Positions 1 to 8,241 of a stretch of 38,116 nt of DNA are shown piece by piece (position 1 is the first letter of the stretch; every line of letters starts with the position of its first letter). Made by a program: the position numbers and the translations under genes. The notes under the pieces are model-generated. The model was not told the DNA's origin, did no database searches, and saw only the letters and a program-made list of their open reading frames with translations. The stretch comes from Thermoplasmatales archaeon ex4572_165 (lineage in GTDB: Archaea; Thermoplasmatota; E2; DHVEG-1). The stretch spans positions 1-38,116 of the forward strand of contig NJDG01000017.1 of assembly GCA_002254885.1 (NCBI GenBank), given 5' to 3'.

Positions 1-666
1 AAATCATCTAAAATGGGAAAAGATCTAATTGTTGCTGCAGATGATTATGTTGAAGACATTATTGATCGATGCAGAAGAATCGGAGAACATGGAAATACAT
101 TAATTAAAGACAAAATGAATATTCTCACACACTGTAATGCAGGCGCACTTGCAACAGTTGATTATGGAACCGCGCTTGCACCATTTCGTATTGCAAAAAA
201 AAGTGGAAAAAATATTTTTATCTATGCTGATGAAACCCGTCCACGGCTGCAAGGACTGCTTACATCCTGGGAACTAAGTCAAGAAGAAATTCCTCATGCA
301 GTCATTGCAGATAATGCCGCGGGATACTATATGAAAAACGGTGACATTGACATGGTCATAACTGGTGCTGACCGTATTGCAAAAAATGGTGATTTTGCAA
401 ACAAAATTGGAACCTATGAAAAAGCAGTTCTTGCAAAAGAAAACAATATTCCTTTTTATGTTGCAGCACCTGTTAGTACCTTTGATAATAGTATTGAAAC
501 AGGTGACGAAATTGTTATTGAACAGCGTTCTAGCTCTGAGCTGAAAACATATAATAACTGCACGTTTATGAAAGAACAAGTTCCCGTGAAAAACCCTGCA
601 TTTGATGTCACACCAAAAAAATATGTAAAGGGATATATCACAGAAGATGGAGTTAAAACGATTTAA
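1..666 (+). CDS. mtnA: S-methyl-5-thioribose-1-phosphate isomerase, 5'-truncated by window edge
   Basis: Interconverts methylthioribose-1-phosphate and methylthioribulose-1-phosphate in the methionine salvage pathway; a cytosolic member of the eIF2B-like fold. The frame is open from base 1, so about 220 of the roughly 340 residues usual for the family are present. Seen directly: THCNAGALATVDYGTAL, which carries the family's catalytic Cys; DETRPRLQG; GADRIAKNGDFANKIGTYE, which carries the catalytic Asp; FYVAAPVSTFD; and the closing IEQRSSSEL. These favour MtnA over the related archaeal ribose-1,5-bisphosphate isomerase, though that paralogue cannot be fully excluded without the N-terminus. The Met at position 13 is internal and is not the start. 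The stop codon overlaps the end of convergent topA by 4 bp. Confidence 0.88.
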   Translation, partial: KSSKMGKDLIVAADDYVEDIIDRCRRIGEHGNTLIKDKMNILTHCNAGALATVDYGTALAPFRIAKKSGKNIFIYADETRPRLQGLLTSWELSQEEIPHAVIADNAAGYYMKNGDIDMVITGADRIAKNGDFANKIGTYEKAVLAKENNIPFYVAAPVSTFDNSIETGDEIVIEQRSSSELKTYNNCTFMKEQVPVKNPAFDVTPKKYVKGYITEDGVKTI

Positions 667-2699
667 TCCTTTTGTTCTTTATCCTCTTTCTTTTCATTTG
701 TTTTTGATGTTGGACAATCCATATTAATACAGATTCTCCATGGTTTTTTTCCTTTTGTAAGTACCTCAACAATAGGTGCCTTACAAACCTCACAGGTTTC
801 ATCTAACTTTTTTATAACTCCTCTTTGAGGAAGTGGATAGGTGTTTTTACATGATGGATATCCTTGACATCCAACAAATCTTTTTCCTCTCCGTGATTTA
901 CGAATAAGAAGGTTTTTTCCACATAATGGACAGATACCAATCATGTTTTGTTTATCGTCTGCCTTCTTAATGTTTTCTTTAATAGTTTGCTTATCCTTTT
1001 CCAGCTCATCCATCACTTTTGTAAGCATAATTCGTGATTCTTTAACGGTTTCTTCAAGGGTTTTCTTGCCTTCTGCAATCAGATCCATGTCTTTTTCCAG
1101 TTCAGCAGTCATTTTAGATTTTACAACATCACAGTCATTCATAGAGTCAATCACTGCAATTGCAAGAGGTGTTGGACCAAGAGGTGAAAGTGTAATATAT
1201 TTTCGCTGAAAGAGCTTATTTATTATTTCATGCCTAGTGGATTTAGTTCCAAGTGATAACTGTTCCATCTTTGAGATTAGAGAGCCTTGTGAATAACGTT
1301 TAGGGGGCTTTGTTTCATCCTCTTTCATCTTGATTTTTTTTATGTTTATCTGTTCATTTTTGTTTAAAGGTGGCAGCAGTGTTTCTTTTGACATAATATA
1401 TGGGTAAACCGCTTTCCAATTAGGCTCAATTAAACGATAACCCCTCGTTTTGAAAACTTCTTTCTCAATGTCAAAGGAAACATGAATTGTTTCAGAAATC
1501 GCATCCTCCGTAAGAGTAGCAAGAAACCTGCGTACAATCAATTCATAGACTTTTTTCTTCGGGCCAACAAGTTCTATGTTTGGAACTGACACAGGATGAA
1601 TCGGCGGATGATCCGTTGTTTGCTTTTTCCCCCTTACAGGATTGTTTCTTTTATGATTCAGAACAGTTTCAACATCATCTTTAAATGATGATTTCTTCAG
1701 TTTTTGTAATATTTCATGGATATCAAGGGATTTTGGGTATACCGTATTATCAGTACGAGGGTAAGACACAGCTCCATCCATATACAGCTCTTCTGCTAAC
1801 TTCATTGCCTGTGTTGCAGAAATTTTAAGATACGATGCTGCTTGCAGAAATGTTGTAGTACTAAAAGGAGGAGGTGGTATTTCCTTGTTTTGTACTTTTT
1901 TTACATTCTTTACAACCGCGTCAGATGCATCTGAGATTCGTTCATAGATATCAGTTACTTCTTTTTTATCCCAAAACTTATCTTTTTCATGTTTTGCATC
2001 AAAAAGAAGTTCTTTATGCAGCTGAGCAGTAAGCGTCCAAAAAGGTTTAGATTTAAACGCAAGGATCTCTTTTTCCTTTTGAACTAGTAATGCAAGAGTT
2101 GGCGATTGAACCCGTCCAATGGAGAGATATTCCTTACCTGTTTTATTTGCAGTAAGTGAAATAAACCTAGTGAGAACAACACCCCATATAAGATCAATGA
2201 GTTGCCGGGATTCCCCTGCAGATGAAAGATTATAATCAAGCTCTGTGAAGTTATTAAAAGCATCAAATATTTCCGTCTTAGTGAATGCACTGAACTTTGC
2301 TCGTTTTATATCTGAAAATTTATTCTTTTTCTTTAAATATTCAATAACTTCAACACCAATAAGTTCTCCTTCACGGTCAAAGTCAGTTGCAACAATAACA
2401 AAAGGGTTTTTTTCAACAAGAGACTGTAATGCCTTTGCAATTCCTCTCTCACTTATCTTTTTCTCAGGAGGAATATCAATAAGTTTTCTAGGAGCAATAT
2501 TCCACCAGACATTGTATGCTTTTGGATAATCCGTATTTAAAATATGTCCTTTTAAACCAATAATTTTCCAGGGTTCTCCATCTTGCTCAAACTCATAAAC
2601 AGGAATGGTTCCAACATTTTTCTGCTTTGATTTACCATCGGAAAGAATCGCTGAAATTTTGCGTGCTGCAATATTTTTTTCACAAATTACCAGTTTCAT
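663..2699 (-). CDS. topA: DNA topoisomerase I (type IA)
   Basis: Relaxes negatively supercoiled DNA through a transient 5'-phosphotyrosine link. The 678 residues begin with a Toprim domain (MKLVICEKN; metal-binding TDFDREGE at 105-112). The catalytic Tyr is Y313 in VSYPRTDN, and SIGRVQSPTLALL (193-205) is the usual central motif. Two four-cysteine zinc ribbons end the protein: CPLC (590-593) with C611 and C617, and CEVC (636-639) with C657 and C662. The tail is highly charged. Length and order match euryarchaeal TopA, and nothing essential is missing. The start is supported by a GATGAGG ribosome-binding sequence (plus strand 2704-2710) and an upstream TATA-like box. It is convergent with mtnA. 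Confidence 0.95.
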   Translation of the reverse strand: MKLVICEKNIAARKISAILSDGKSKQKNVGTIPVYEFEQDGEPWKIIGLKGHILNTDYPKAYNVWWNIAPRKLIDIPPEKKISERGIAKALQSLVEKNPFVIVATDFDREGELIGVEVIEYLKKKNKFSDIKRAKFSAFTKTEIFDAFNNFTELDYNLSSAGESRQLIDLIWGVVLTRFISLTANKTGKEYLSIGRVQSPTLALLVQKEKEILAFKSKPFWTLTAQLHKELLFDAKHEKDKFWDKKEVTDIYERISDASDAVVKNVKKVQNKEIPPPPFSTTTFLQAASYLKISATQAMKLAEELYMDGAVSYPRTDNTVYPKSLDIHEILQKLKKSSFKDDVETVLNHKRNNPVRGKKQTTDHPPIHPVSVPNIELVGPKKKVYELIVRRFLATLTEDAISETIHVSFDIEKEVFKTRGYRLIEPNWKAVYPYIMSKETLLPPLNKNEQINIKKIKMKEDETKPPKRYSQGSLISKMEQLSLGTKSTRHEIINKLFQRKYITLSPLGPTPLAIAVIDSMNDCDVVKSKMTAELEKDMDLIAEGKKTLEETVKESRIMLTKVMDELEKDKQTIKENIKKADDKQNMIGICPLCGKNLLIRKSRRGKRFVGCQGYPSCKNTYPLPQRGVIKKLDETCEVCKAPIVEVLTKGKKPWRICINMDCPTSKTNEKKEDKEQKD

Positions 2700-2736
2700 A
2701 AGTCCTCATCAGTGCCTTTCAGACGAAAGAGAATCA

Positions 2737-2745
2737 TATATTTAA
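2737..2745 (-). promoter_or_regulatory. Putative TATA box of topA
   Basis: On the minus strand this reads TTAAATATA, about 38 nt before the topA ATG. The predicted transcript start near 2713-2717 leaves a short leader containing GATGAGG. The rest of 2746-2868 is AT-rich and shows no gene. Confidence 0.45.
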
Positions 2746-2868
2746 CAGATTTGATTGTATTTCTCAGAATATGAACGAAATTGTATTAACACTAAATAAT
2801 CTTTCATAACTATAAAAAATCCCTAGATCAATCAATAATAAAGCATCCGTTCTATCTGCATGATTTAA

Positions 2869-4137
2869 TTAAACTGCAAGCATTAATAACCAGAGAGGTA
2901 GTAGATAAACCGTTCTCCCTTGAATTTCAAATTCATCATAGATGTCTTTTGTAATCAAATATAGCGTATAGTCATTAGGTGCTTTTGTTAAATTCTGTGC
3001 ATCTTTCTTTGAAGGGTTATCGGTGTATTTTATTTCAAATGCTAATTTTCTCTTTGGAAGAATGATATCTATTTCTGGATGTTTTAAAAAATATGGTGTT
3101 TCTAGTCTTTTTAAATGGTTAAACGCGATGGTTTGTGCTTTTAATCCTTCTTTTGCATTCCACAGCCTCATATATGCATGATCTGAAACATACATCTTTG
3201 GGTTTTTTCTGAGTGTTTTTAAATAATTTTTTTCAAAAGGGGTGCTTTTCATCACTAAAAATGAATCTTGAAGATATGAAACATAATCCTTTATCGTTCT
3301 ATATTGTGTATTTAACGTGTCTGCTAGATTCGAATAATTAATGAGTTGACCTGAATTTTGTGTTATATGATGGAAAAGTCCTTTGAGAACATCGGTTTTT
3401 TTCACAATGAACATATCGACTATATCTCTGAAAAACACAAGGTCTAACATTTGTTTAAGATGTTCATTTGAGAAACCATCATATAATTCTGGTAAACCGC
3501 CATTTTGCATATATTCATTGAATTGGATTCGGTAGCTTGATGCGTCCTCAACATATCTTATATCTTTTAAGGAAATATTAGGTGTCTTAATTTTGTTATA
3601 TTGAAGATATTCTCTAAAACAGAAGGGTTGTAACCTATGGAAGAAGACACGGCCAGCCAGGCTTTCCCCTGCTCCTTTGGTAAGATTCAAAGAAGAAGAT
3701 CCAGTTATAATGAATTTTATGTTTAGTTCTCTGTCCTGTAATGACTTGATTTGATTTCCCCAGTTCTTCACTTTCTGTATTTCGTCAAAAAAGAAAAAAA
3801 CGGTCTGTTTATAGTTAGAATATGCTTCTTTTAATATTTCTTCTGAATATATTTTTATGAGTTCTCTGGGTGTGATATCTTCCGATAGATCAAATGAAAA
3901 GTAGCATAATCGTTTTGCTTCTTTATGTTGTAATAACTCTTTGATTGTTAATTTTAAGAGAGTGGTCTTTCCAACTCTTCTAAGACCTGTAATGCATGTT
4001 ACTTTGTTTTCAGTTAATTCATTGTTAATTTTTTCAGTTAAATCTCTTATAATTATATGGTCTGGTAAAGATATTTTTTCTGTTGACCACCATGGGTTTT
4101 GCAGTCTGAGTTCTTCTATAATATCTTGCTTATCCAT
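2869..4137 (-). CDS. AAA family ATPase with DUF4143 C-terminal domain
   Basis: A 422-residue ATPase of the type widespread in archaea and many bacteria; its cellular role is not established. Walker A is GLRRVGKTT (51-59) and Walker B is VFFFFDEIQK, with D118 and E119. A sensor-type segment reads FIITGSSSLNL. The second half matches the DUF4143 architecture: FRDIVDMFIVKK, a small winged-helix-like segment (QLINYSNLADTLNTQYRTIKDYVSYL), and a nuclease-fold-like FEIKYTDNPSKKDAQNL. The family is often called an ATP-binding or archaeal ATPase and is typically a stand-alone, horizontally mobile gene. That fits here: it sits alone between topA and purE, and its promoter is enclosed by a perfect inverted repeat, suggesting dedicated repression. 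Confidence 0.9.
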   Translation of the reverse strand: MDKQDIIEELRLQNPWWSTEKISLPDHIIIRDLTEKINNELTENKVTCITGLRRVGKTTLLKLTIKELLQHKEAKRLCYFSFDLSEDITPRELIKIYSEEILKEAYSNYKQTVFFFFDEIQKVKNWGNQIKSLQDRELNIKFIITGSSSLNLTKGAGESLAGRVFFHRLQPFCFREYLQYNKIKTPNISLKDIRYVEDASSYRIQFNEYMQNGGLPELYDGFSNEHLKQMLDLVFFRDIVDMFIVKKTDVLKGLFHHITQNSGQLINYSNLADTLNTQYRTIKDYVSYLQDSFLVMKSTPFEKNYLKTLRKNPKMYVSDHAYMRLWNAKEGLKAQTIAFNHLKRLETPYFLKHPEIDIILPKRKLAFEIKYTDNPSKKDAQNLTKAPNDYTLYLITKDIYDEFEIQGRTVYLLPLWLLMLAV

Positions 4138-4147
4138 ATACTTAGGT

Positions 4148-4196
4148 ATTGCAGTAACTATATTAATATTTTTTCATATGTTGTAGTTACTGCAAT
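4148..4196. promoter_or_regulatory. Inverted-repeat operator bracketing the ATPase promoter
   Basis: Two perfect 13-bp arms, attgcagtaacta (4148-4160) and tagttactgcaat (4184-4196), are separated by 23 bp. Between them, on the minus strand, lies an AT-rich AATATTAATATA element that could serve as TATA box for the ATPase gene starting at 4137, so both arms flank the core promoter. A third partial half-site, actgcaat, occurs at 4221-4228 in the orientation of the right arm. The repeat is seen directly; operator function is inferred. The rest of 4197-4406 is AT-rich, holds no gene, and presumably carries the purE promoter. Confidence 0.6.
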
Positions 4197-4406
4197 TATT
4201 ATTGATATTGTATTGTTTTCACTGCAATAAATATTAAATAATTTGAACTATGTCTTAACTATAAAACCAAAATATCAAAGCAGAAAAAAAGGGAAAGATA
4301 TCTTTATTATTACATCTCAAGAAAATATTATGATGAACAATATATTAATTCCTATTTCGTCGAAACTATTAACAAAGAAAGAATAATACCTGCATGATGA
4401 GGTCTT

Positions 4407-4856
4407 ATGAAAATTCAAATAATTCTTGGTTCAAAATCAGATATGCATGTCGCAGAAAAAGCAGAAAAAATCCTAAAACAATTCTCAGTAAGCTATAACA
4501 TCGCAGTAGCATCAGCACATAGAACACCCGAAGTTGTTAAAAAAACAGTTGAGGAAAATGATGCAGATGTATTCATCGGTGTTGCAGGACTTGCAGCAGC
4601 CCTTCCCGGAAGTATTGCAGCTCATACAATCAAACCAGTAATAGGCGTGCCAGTGAGTGGAAAAATAAATCTAGATTCAATATTGTCCATTGTTCAAATG
4701 CCGCCAGGTGTACCTGTTGCAGCAGTTGGACTTGACAGAGGAGATAATGCAGCATTACTCGCACTAGAAATCCTAGGAATACAGGATAAAACAATACAGA
4801 AAGAACTACAAGACTACCGAAAAGAAATGAAGAAAAAAGCTGTTGCAATGAAATGA
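4407..4856 (+). CDS. purE: N5-carboxyaminoimidazole ribonucleotide mutase / AIR carboxylase (PurE)
   Basis: Forms CAIR in de novo purine synthesis. The 149 residues show the complete single-domain PurE pattern: GSKSD near the N-terminus, ASAHRTPE (substrate-binding loop), [40 protein letters not shown] and the [11 protein letters not shown] helix. The GLAAALPG loop has Ala where bacterial class I enzymes commonly have His (AAHLPG), so whether it acts as a mutase or directly carboxylates AIR is uncertain from sequence. A GATGAGGT ribosome-binding sequence precedes the ATG. It is first in an operon with both GMP synthase subunits; the next start is 6 nt after its stop. Confidence 0.93.
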   Translation: MKIQIILGSKSDMHVAEKAEKILKQFSVSYNIAVASAHRTPEVVKKTVEENDADVFIGVAGLAAALPGSIAAHTIKPVIGVPVSGKINLDSILSIVQMPPGVPVAAVGLDRGDNAALLALEILGIQDKTIQKELQDYRKEMKKKAVAMK

Positions 4857-4862
4857 GGTTTT

Positions 4863-5810
4863 ATGTTTAAAGCAGAACAATTTATCAAAGAAAACGTTGA
4901 ACATCTCAAAAAAACAGTGAAAGGAAAAGCACTAATTGCTTTTTCTGGAGGGGTTGACAGTGCGGTTTGCGCTGAACTTGTTCATAAAGCAATTGGAAAC
5001 GATTTGATTGCAGTGCATATTGACACAGGTTTCATGAGAAAAAACGAGTCAGCACAAGTAAAAGATTTAATGAAAGATCTCGAACTTAATTTTAAGTTCA
5101 TTGATGCAAGTAAACAATATTTTACTAAGTTAAAAGGAGTCATTGATCCAGAAAAGAAACGAAAGATCATCGGAAACCTGTTCATAGAACTGTTTGAAAA
5201 GGTTGCAAAAAAAGAGAAAATTGAATATCTTGTCCAAGGTACAATTGCACCAGATTGGATAGAGTCAGGTGATGACCTTCGTGACACGATAAAATCACAT
5301 CATAATGTAGGTGGCCTTCCAGAAAATATGAATTTAAAACTCATAGAGCCACTTCGTGATCTCTACAAGGATGAGGTTCGAATCCTTGCACGAGCATTAA
5401 ATATGTCAGTATCAGAGAGACAACCTTTCCCTGGACCGGGTCTTGCAATCCGAATCATTGGTGAAGCAACACAGGAACGAACAGAAATAGTCCGTGAAGC
5501 ATGTTTCATTGTTGAGGATGAAATTGAAAAAGCATCAAAGAATGAATCAATGGAACTTCCATGGCAATATTTTGCGGTGTTATTACCAGTTAAATCAGTC
5601 GGAGTACATGGCGATAAACGAGCATATGGCGATGTTATCGCAATTCGTGCAGTACAAAGCATTGATGCAATGACCTGTATGTATAGTGAAATTCCAAATT
5701 CAGTTATTGATAAAATTTCAACTCGTATCACAAACTCTCTTGGTGAAAAAATAAATCGTGTTGTCTATGATGTCACCCACAAGCCACCTGGAACCGTTGA
5801 ATGGGAGTGA
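4863..5810 (+). CDS. guaAb: GMP synthase subunit B (ATP pyrophosphatase/synthetase subunit)
   Basis: Adenylates XMP and transfers ammonia to give GMP. Archaea encode the synthetase and amidotransferase separately, as here. The 315 residues contain the PP-loop FSGGVDSAV, the XMP-binding stretch QGTIAPDWIES...IKSHHNVGGLPE, the LIEPLRDLYKDEVR segment, QPFPGPGLAIRI, and the C-terminal dimerization domain ending in THKPPGTVEWE. The length is normal for the subunit. A GAGGT ribosome-binding sequence overlaps the purE stop. The subunit A start lies 7 nt downstream, implying co-translation of the two halves. Confidence 0.95.
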   Translation: MFKAEQFIKENVEHLKKTVKGKALIAFSGGVDSAVCAELVHKAIGNDLIAVHIDTGFMRKNESAQVKDLMKDLELNFKFIDASKQYFTKLKGVIDPEKKRKIIGNLFIELFEKVAKKEKIEYLVQGTIAPDWIESGDDLRDTIKSHHNVGGLPENMNLKLIEPLRDLYKDEVRILARALNMSVSERQPFPGPGLAIRIIGEATQERTEIVREACFIVEDEIEKASKNESMELPWQYFAVLLPVKSVGVHGDKRAYGDVIAIRAVQSIDAMTCMYSEIPNSVIDKISTRITNSLGEKINRVVYDVTHKPPGTVEWE

Positions 5811-5817
5811 AAAAAAC

Positions 5818-6396
5818 ATGGTCAAAATCATTGTTATTGACAATGGTGGTCAATGGACACATCGTGAATGGCGAGTACTTAAATATCTTGATGTTGAAAC
5901 AAAAATCATCCCTAACACAACATCTTTTTCTGAGATAGAAGACGCTGATGGAGCTGTTCTCTCTGGTGGGGCGCCTCGTATTGGAATTGAAACAACTCTA
6001 GGGAATTGTTCAAGTTACCTTGAAAAAGCAAGTTTCCCAATTCTTGGGATTTGTGCCGGGCACCAATACATGGCCCGTTTTTTTGGTGGAGATGCAGCAC
6101 CCTCAAAAATCCCTGAATTTGGAAAAGTTGAATTAAAGATCATAAAAACTGGATGTCCTCTACTATCCAATGTTTCTGATCGTTCCATTGTCTGGGAATC
6201 ACATAACGATGAAATAACCGTTCTTCCAGATAGTTTTGAGTGTTATGCAGAAAGTAAAGACTGTAAAATTCAGGTCATTCAACATAAAGATAAACCATTT
6301 TTTGGTCTTCAATTCCACCCAGAGGTCGAACATACAGAATTTGGAGAAACCATCTTTAAAAACTTTGTATCAATCTGTGAAACAGCTAAAAAATAA
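5818..6396 (+). CDS. guaAa: GMP synthase subunit A (glutamine amidotransferase)
   Basis: Class I glutamine amidotransferase that supplies ammonia to GMP synthase subunit B. The start was chosen at MVKIIVIDNGGQW: the frame is open further upstream, but that part overlaps subunit B and lacks family similarity. In the 192-residue product the catalytic triad is visible: C79 in LGICAGHQ, H167 and E169 in GLQFHPEVEH. The oxyanion-hole segment is VLSGGAP. It ends the purE-guaAb-guaAa operon, and immediately downstream begins the repeat-bounded accessory island. Confidence 0.95.
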   Translation: MVKIIVIDNGGQWTHREWRVLKYLDVETKIIPNTTSFSEIEDADGAVLSGGAPRIGIETTLGNCSSYLEKASFPILGICAGHQYMARFFGGDAAPSKIPEFGKVELKIIKTGCPLLSNVSDRSIVWESHNDEITVLPDSFECYAESKDCKIQVIQHKDKPFFGLQFHPEVEHTEFGETIFKNFVSICETAKK

Positions 6397-6410
6397 AATC
6401 TCAACTAAGT

Positions 6411-6449
6411 TTTACTATTTTCATTTTTCATAAAGAGAATGATGAATCT
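6411..6449. repeat. Left copy of 39-bp direct repeat matching the ubiX 3' end
   Basis: Aligned without gaps to 8242-8280, this segment matches at 35 of 39 positions; the longest identical core is taaagagaatgatgaa. The right copy spans the last codons, the stop and 9 bp of 3' flank of ubiX. The left copy spans the same features of the short minus-strand frame 6421-6603, so both frames end HHSLY(K/E)K. Same orientation, about 1.83 kb apart. Confidence 0.85.
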
Positions 6450-6603
6450 TCCTTCTCATCTCAAAAATACCCTTATCCTTATCAATAAGAACGCCTAAAT
6501 ATTTCTGCTTCTGACGAGGTTTCTTCCTTTTTGAATCCCAATATGAAGACACATCATAAGCAGATTCTTGATTCCCAAATGTTTTATGTCTTATAAAACT
6601 CAT
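6421..6603 (-). pseudogene. Transposase N-terminal remnant fused to a copy of the ubiX tail
   Basis: A 60-codon frame. Its first 50 residues resemble the start of DDE transposases of the IS1634/IS4-like type (SFIRHKTFGNQE, SYWDSKRKKPRQKQKYLGV, DKDKGIFEMRRK). That is my recognition of the pattern, not a database result. The DDE catalytic part is absent. The last residues, HHSLYEK, and the 3' flank are nearly identical at DNA level to the end of ubiX (HHSLYKKWE), so the frame looks chimeric. It may be inert. A hairpin at 6712-6733 (cctaatctc / gagtttagg, 8 of 9 pairs) could be an old element end. Confidence 0.45.
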
Positions 6604-6848
6604 AAATGCCTATATAGACATTATGATTTAATAGCTCATGATTTTTTAAAAAAATGATGAATTACTTGGAGCACTTTTGAAATCAAAAAAAGTAAGATTG
6701 AGTTATTGATGCCTAATCTCTTGGGAGTTTAGGAATTTACTAAAATGCCATATTAGGGACCTAAATATTTAAAACCAGATTTTAAGAGATCCATAAAGAA
6801 AAGAAAGATGAAGATTGAGAGAGTTATGTTTATTTATTGAGTTTTTGA

Positions 6849-7370
6849 TTAAACACCAACATGTATTATTACACTGTCTGAAGCTTCAATTTGTGGTCCA
6901 TTTTCTCCATGTGTGTAAACTACAACAGTACATAAAAAATTGCCAAGATCTTTTCCTAAAAAATCATGCCAACCAGGATCTTCTTCACCGGGAGCTAACC
7001 CTCCAGGATTATTACTGTCCGGGTTTCCGTGTGGTTCCAAATCAATTGGCACAATAATTTCCTCTTCATCTTCAATCAATCTTCTAGGATGAAGTTCAGT
7101 CCAATATGTTGGAGAGTATTCAGAACCTGTATTTTTTACTACAAAGGTAATTGTTGCAAATTCTCCCCTATCTATATTATTTGAAGAAGCATGTATCTCT
7201 GTAATTTCCAAATTATAATCAGGGTCATCATCATTAGAATCATGTTCCTCCCAATCCTGATATTCTGGATCACCTGGATCGCTATATTCTCCAAATACAG
7301 TTGATGGTGCTACTAAAAGACCGGTAATGGTCAATACTATTATGCCTATTAATAAAAATTTTTTCTTCAT
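6849..7370 (-). CDS. Secreted protein with CARDB-like Ig-fold domain
   Basis: A 173-residue exported protein of unknown function. Residues 1-27 are a signal peptide (MKKKFLLIGIIVLTITGLLV, cleavage likely after VFG). An acidic linker (YSDPGDPEYQDWEEHDSNDDDPD) follows, then one CARDB-like domain: LEITEIHASSNNIDRGEFATITFVVKNTG is the hallmark first half, and VVVYTHGENGPQIEASDSVIIHV the closing strands. There is no C-terminal anchor, so it is probably released. The start is supported by AAAAGGAG about 8 nt upstream (plus strand 7381-7388), stronger than for most genes here. It is divergent from the other secreted CARDB-like gene and lies inside the direct-repeat-bounded island. Confidence 0.75.
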   Translation of the reverse strand: MKKKFLLIGIIVLTITGLLVAPSTVFGEYSDPGDPEYQDWEEHDSNDDDPDYNLEITEIHASSNNIDRGEFATITFVVKNTGSEYSPTYWTELHPRRLIEDEEEIIVPIDLEPHGNPDSNNPGGLAPGEEDPGWHDFLGKDLGNFLCTVVVYTHGENGPQIEASDSVIIHVGV

Positions 7371-7523
7371 TATAAACTATCTCCTTTTATATTATTATCA
7401 ATCATTTTTTATTATTTTTATTTTTCAATTTCTAAATTTTTTTAACTTTATTTTGCCTCTATTTTTTACAGCTCCCTTTTGTAATATCACTCCCTTTATA
7501 TTCTTAAAGAGTCAAAATGTGGG

Positions 7524-7539
7524 TATATATATATATATA
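7524..7539. repeat. (TA)8 tract in the divergent promoter region
   Basis: Eight uninterrupted TA dinucleotides lie in the 243-bp region between the two divergent secreted-protein genes. Further AT-rich TATA-like sequence lies at 7552-7573. The tract could alter promoter spacing by slippage; that is inference. Confidence 0.8.
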
Positions 7540-7613
7540 CTTTTTTGATTATGTTTATATATTATATATTTAATTCTAATTAATAGAATATACTGCAGGG
7601 TTGAAATGAAAAC

Positions 7614-8189
7614 ATGAGGGAAAAAGAACTTTCTTGTATTTGCGTATGCATTTTCATACTGACAAGCATACCTATCGTAAATAGTAATGAAACTAATGAT
7701 ATGGTAACTATTGAACAGGGAAAACCAGACCTAGTAGGAAAAGTTGAAGTTGTTGAAATTAATGACAGATACTATTTTAAGCATACAATAACAAATATTG
7801 GTATAGCAACCGCATATGGCTGGGGGATCAATACCACAGTCTATGACTTTGGAGGATGTTTCATGAAAAGATTGGGGTTTGATTTTACGCGTTTTTTACC
7901 CTATTGGACAGCGTGGTTTATTGCAGAATTTTTACATATAAACCTTTTGTTTGTACTAAAATCGACAGTTAAAAATTTTCCGCCAGAAGCCGCATTAGAA
8001 CCAAATGAAAGTTATTCTCACACTGGCTTTAATCTACCTAATCAGGATTCTTTTCTTAATGCCCAGATTGGTCTAGTCATTGAGTGTATTGTTGATGAAT
8101 ATAATTGGTGTAATGAATCTAATGAAAACAACAATAAAGAAGTGTATCGTTGGTGGAGGCCATATGATACAGAACCCCCCTTCTTTTAA
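7614..8189 (+). CDS. Secreted CARDB-like protein with internal hydrophobic segment
   Basis: A 191-residue protein, function unknown. Residues 1-24 form a signal peptide (ELSCICVCIFILTSIPIVNS). The mature part opens with PDLVGKVEVVEINDRYYFKHTITNIGIATAYGW, a CARDB-type pattern. It closes with IECIVDEYNWCNESNENNNK, the acidic Asn-rich end typical of CARDB domains. Between them is an unusual hydrophobic stretch, FTRFLPYWTAWFIAEFLHIN to LLFVLKS (about residues 97-122), which may be a membrane insertion or a loop specific to this protein. It is divergent from the 6849-7370 gene and lies within the repeat-bounded island. An ATG eight bases upstream is followed after two codons by TGA and cannot be the start. 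Confidence 0.7.
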   Translation: MREKELSCICVCIFILTSIPIVNSNETNDMVTIEQGKPDLVGKVEVVEINDRYYFKHTITNIGIATAYGWGINTTVYDFGGCFMKRLGFDFTRFLPYWTAWFIAEFLHINLLFVLKSTVKNFPPEAALEPNESYSHTGFNLPNQDSFLNAQIGLVIECIVDEYNWCNESNENNNKEVYRWWRPYDTEPPFF

Positions 8190-8241
8190 ATAAACATCAA
8201 TTTTAATAATCCATACCGCAAAATAATGATATTTGAATGGA

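Noticed and set aside
943-1209. Plus-strand open frames inside topA and similar shadow frames elsewhere
   Set aside because: They overlap strongly supported genes on the other strand or frame, have hydrophobic or Ser/Phe-rich compositions typical of antisense readings, and show no independent motifs.
5375-5385. ggttcgaatcc, the classical tRNA T-loop sequence
   Set aside because: It lies in frame inside GMP synthase subunit B (DEVRILARA), and no acceptor, D or anticodon stems can be built around it.
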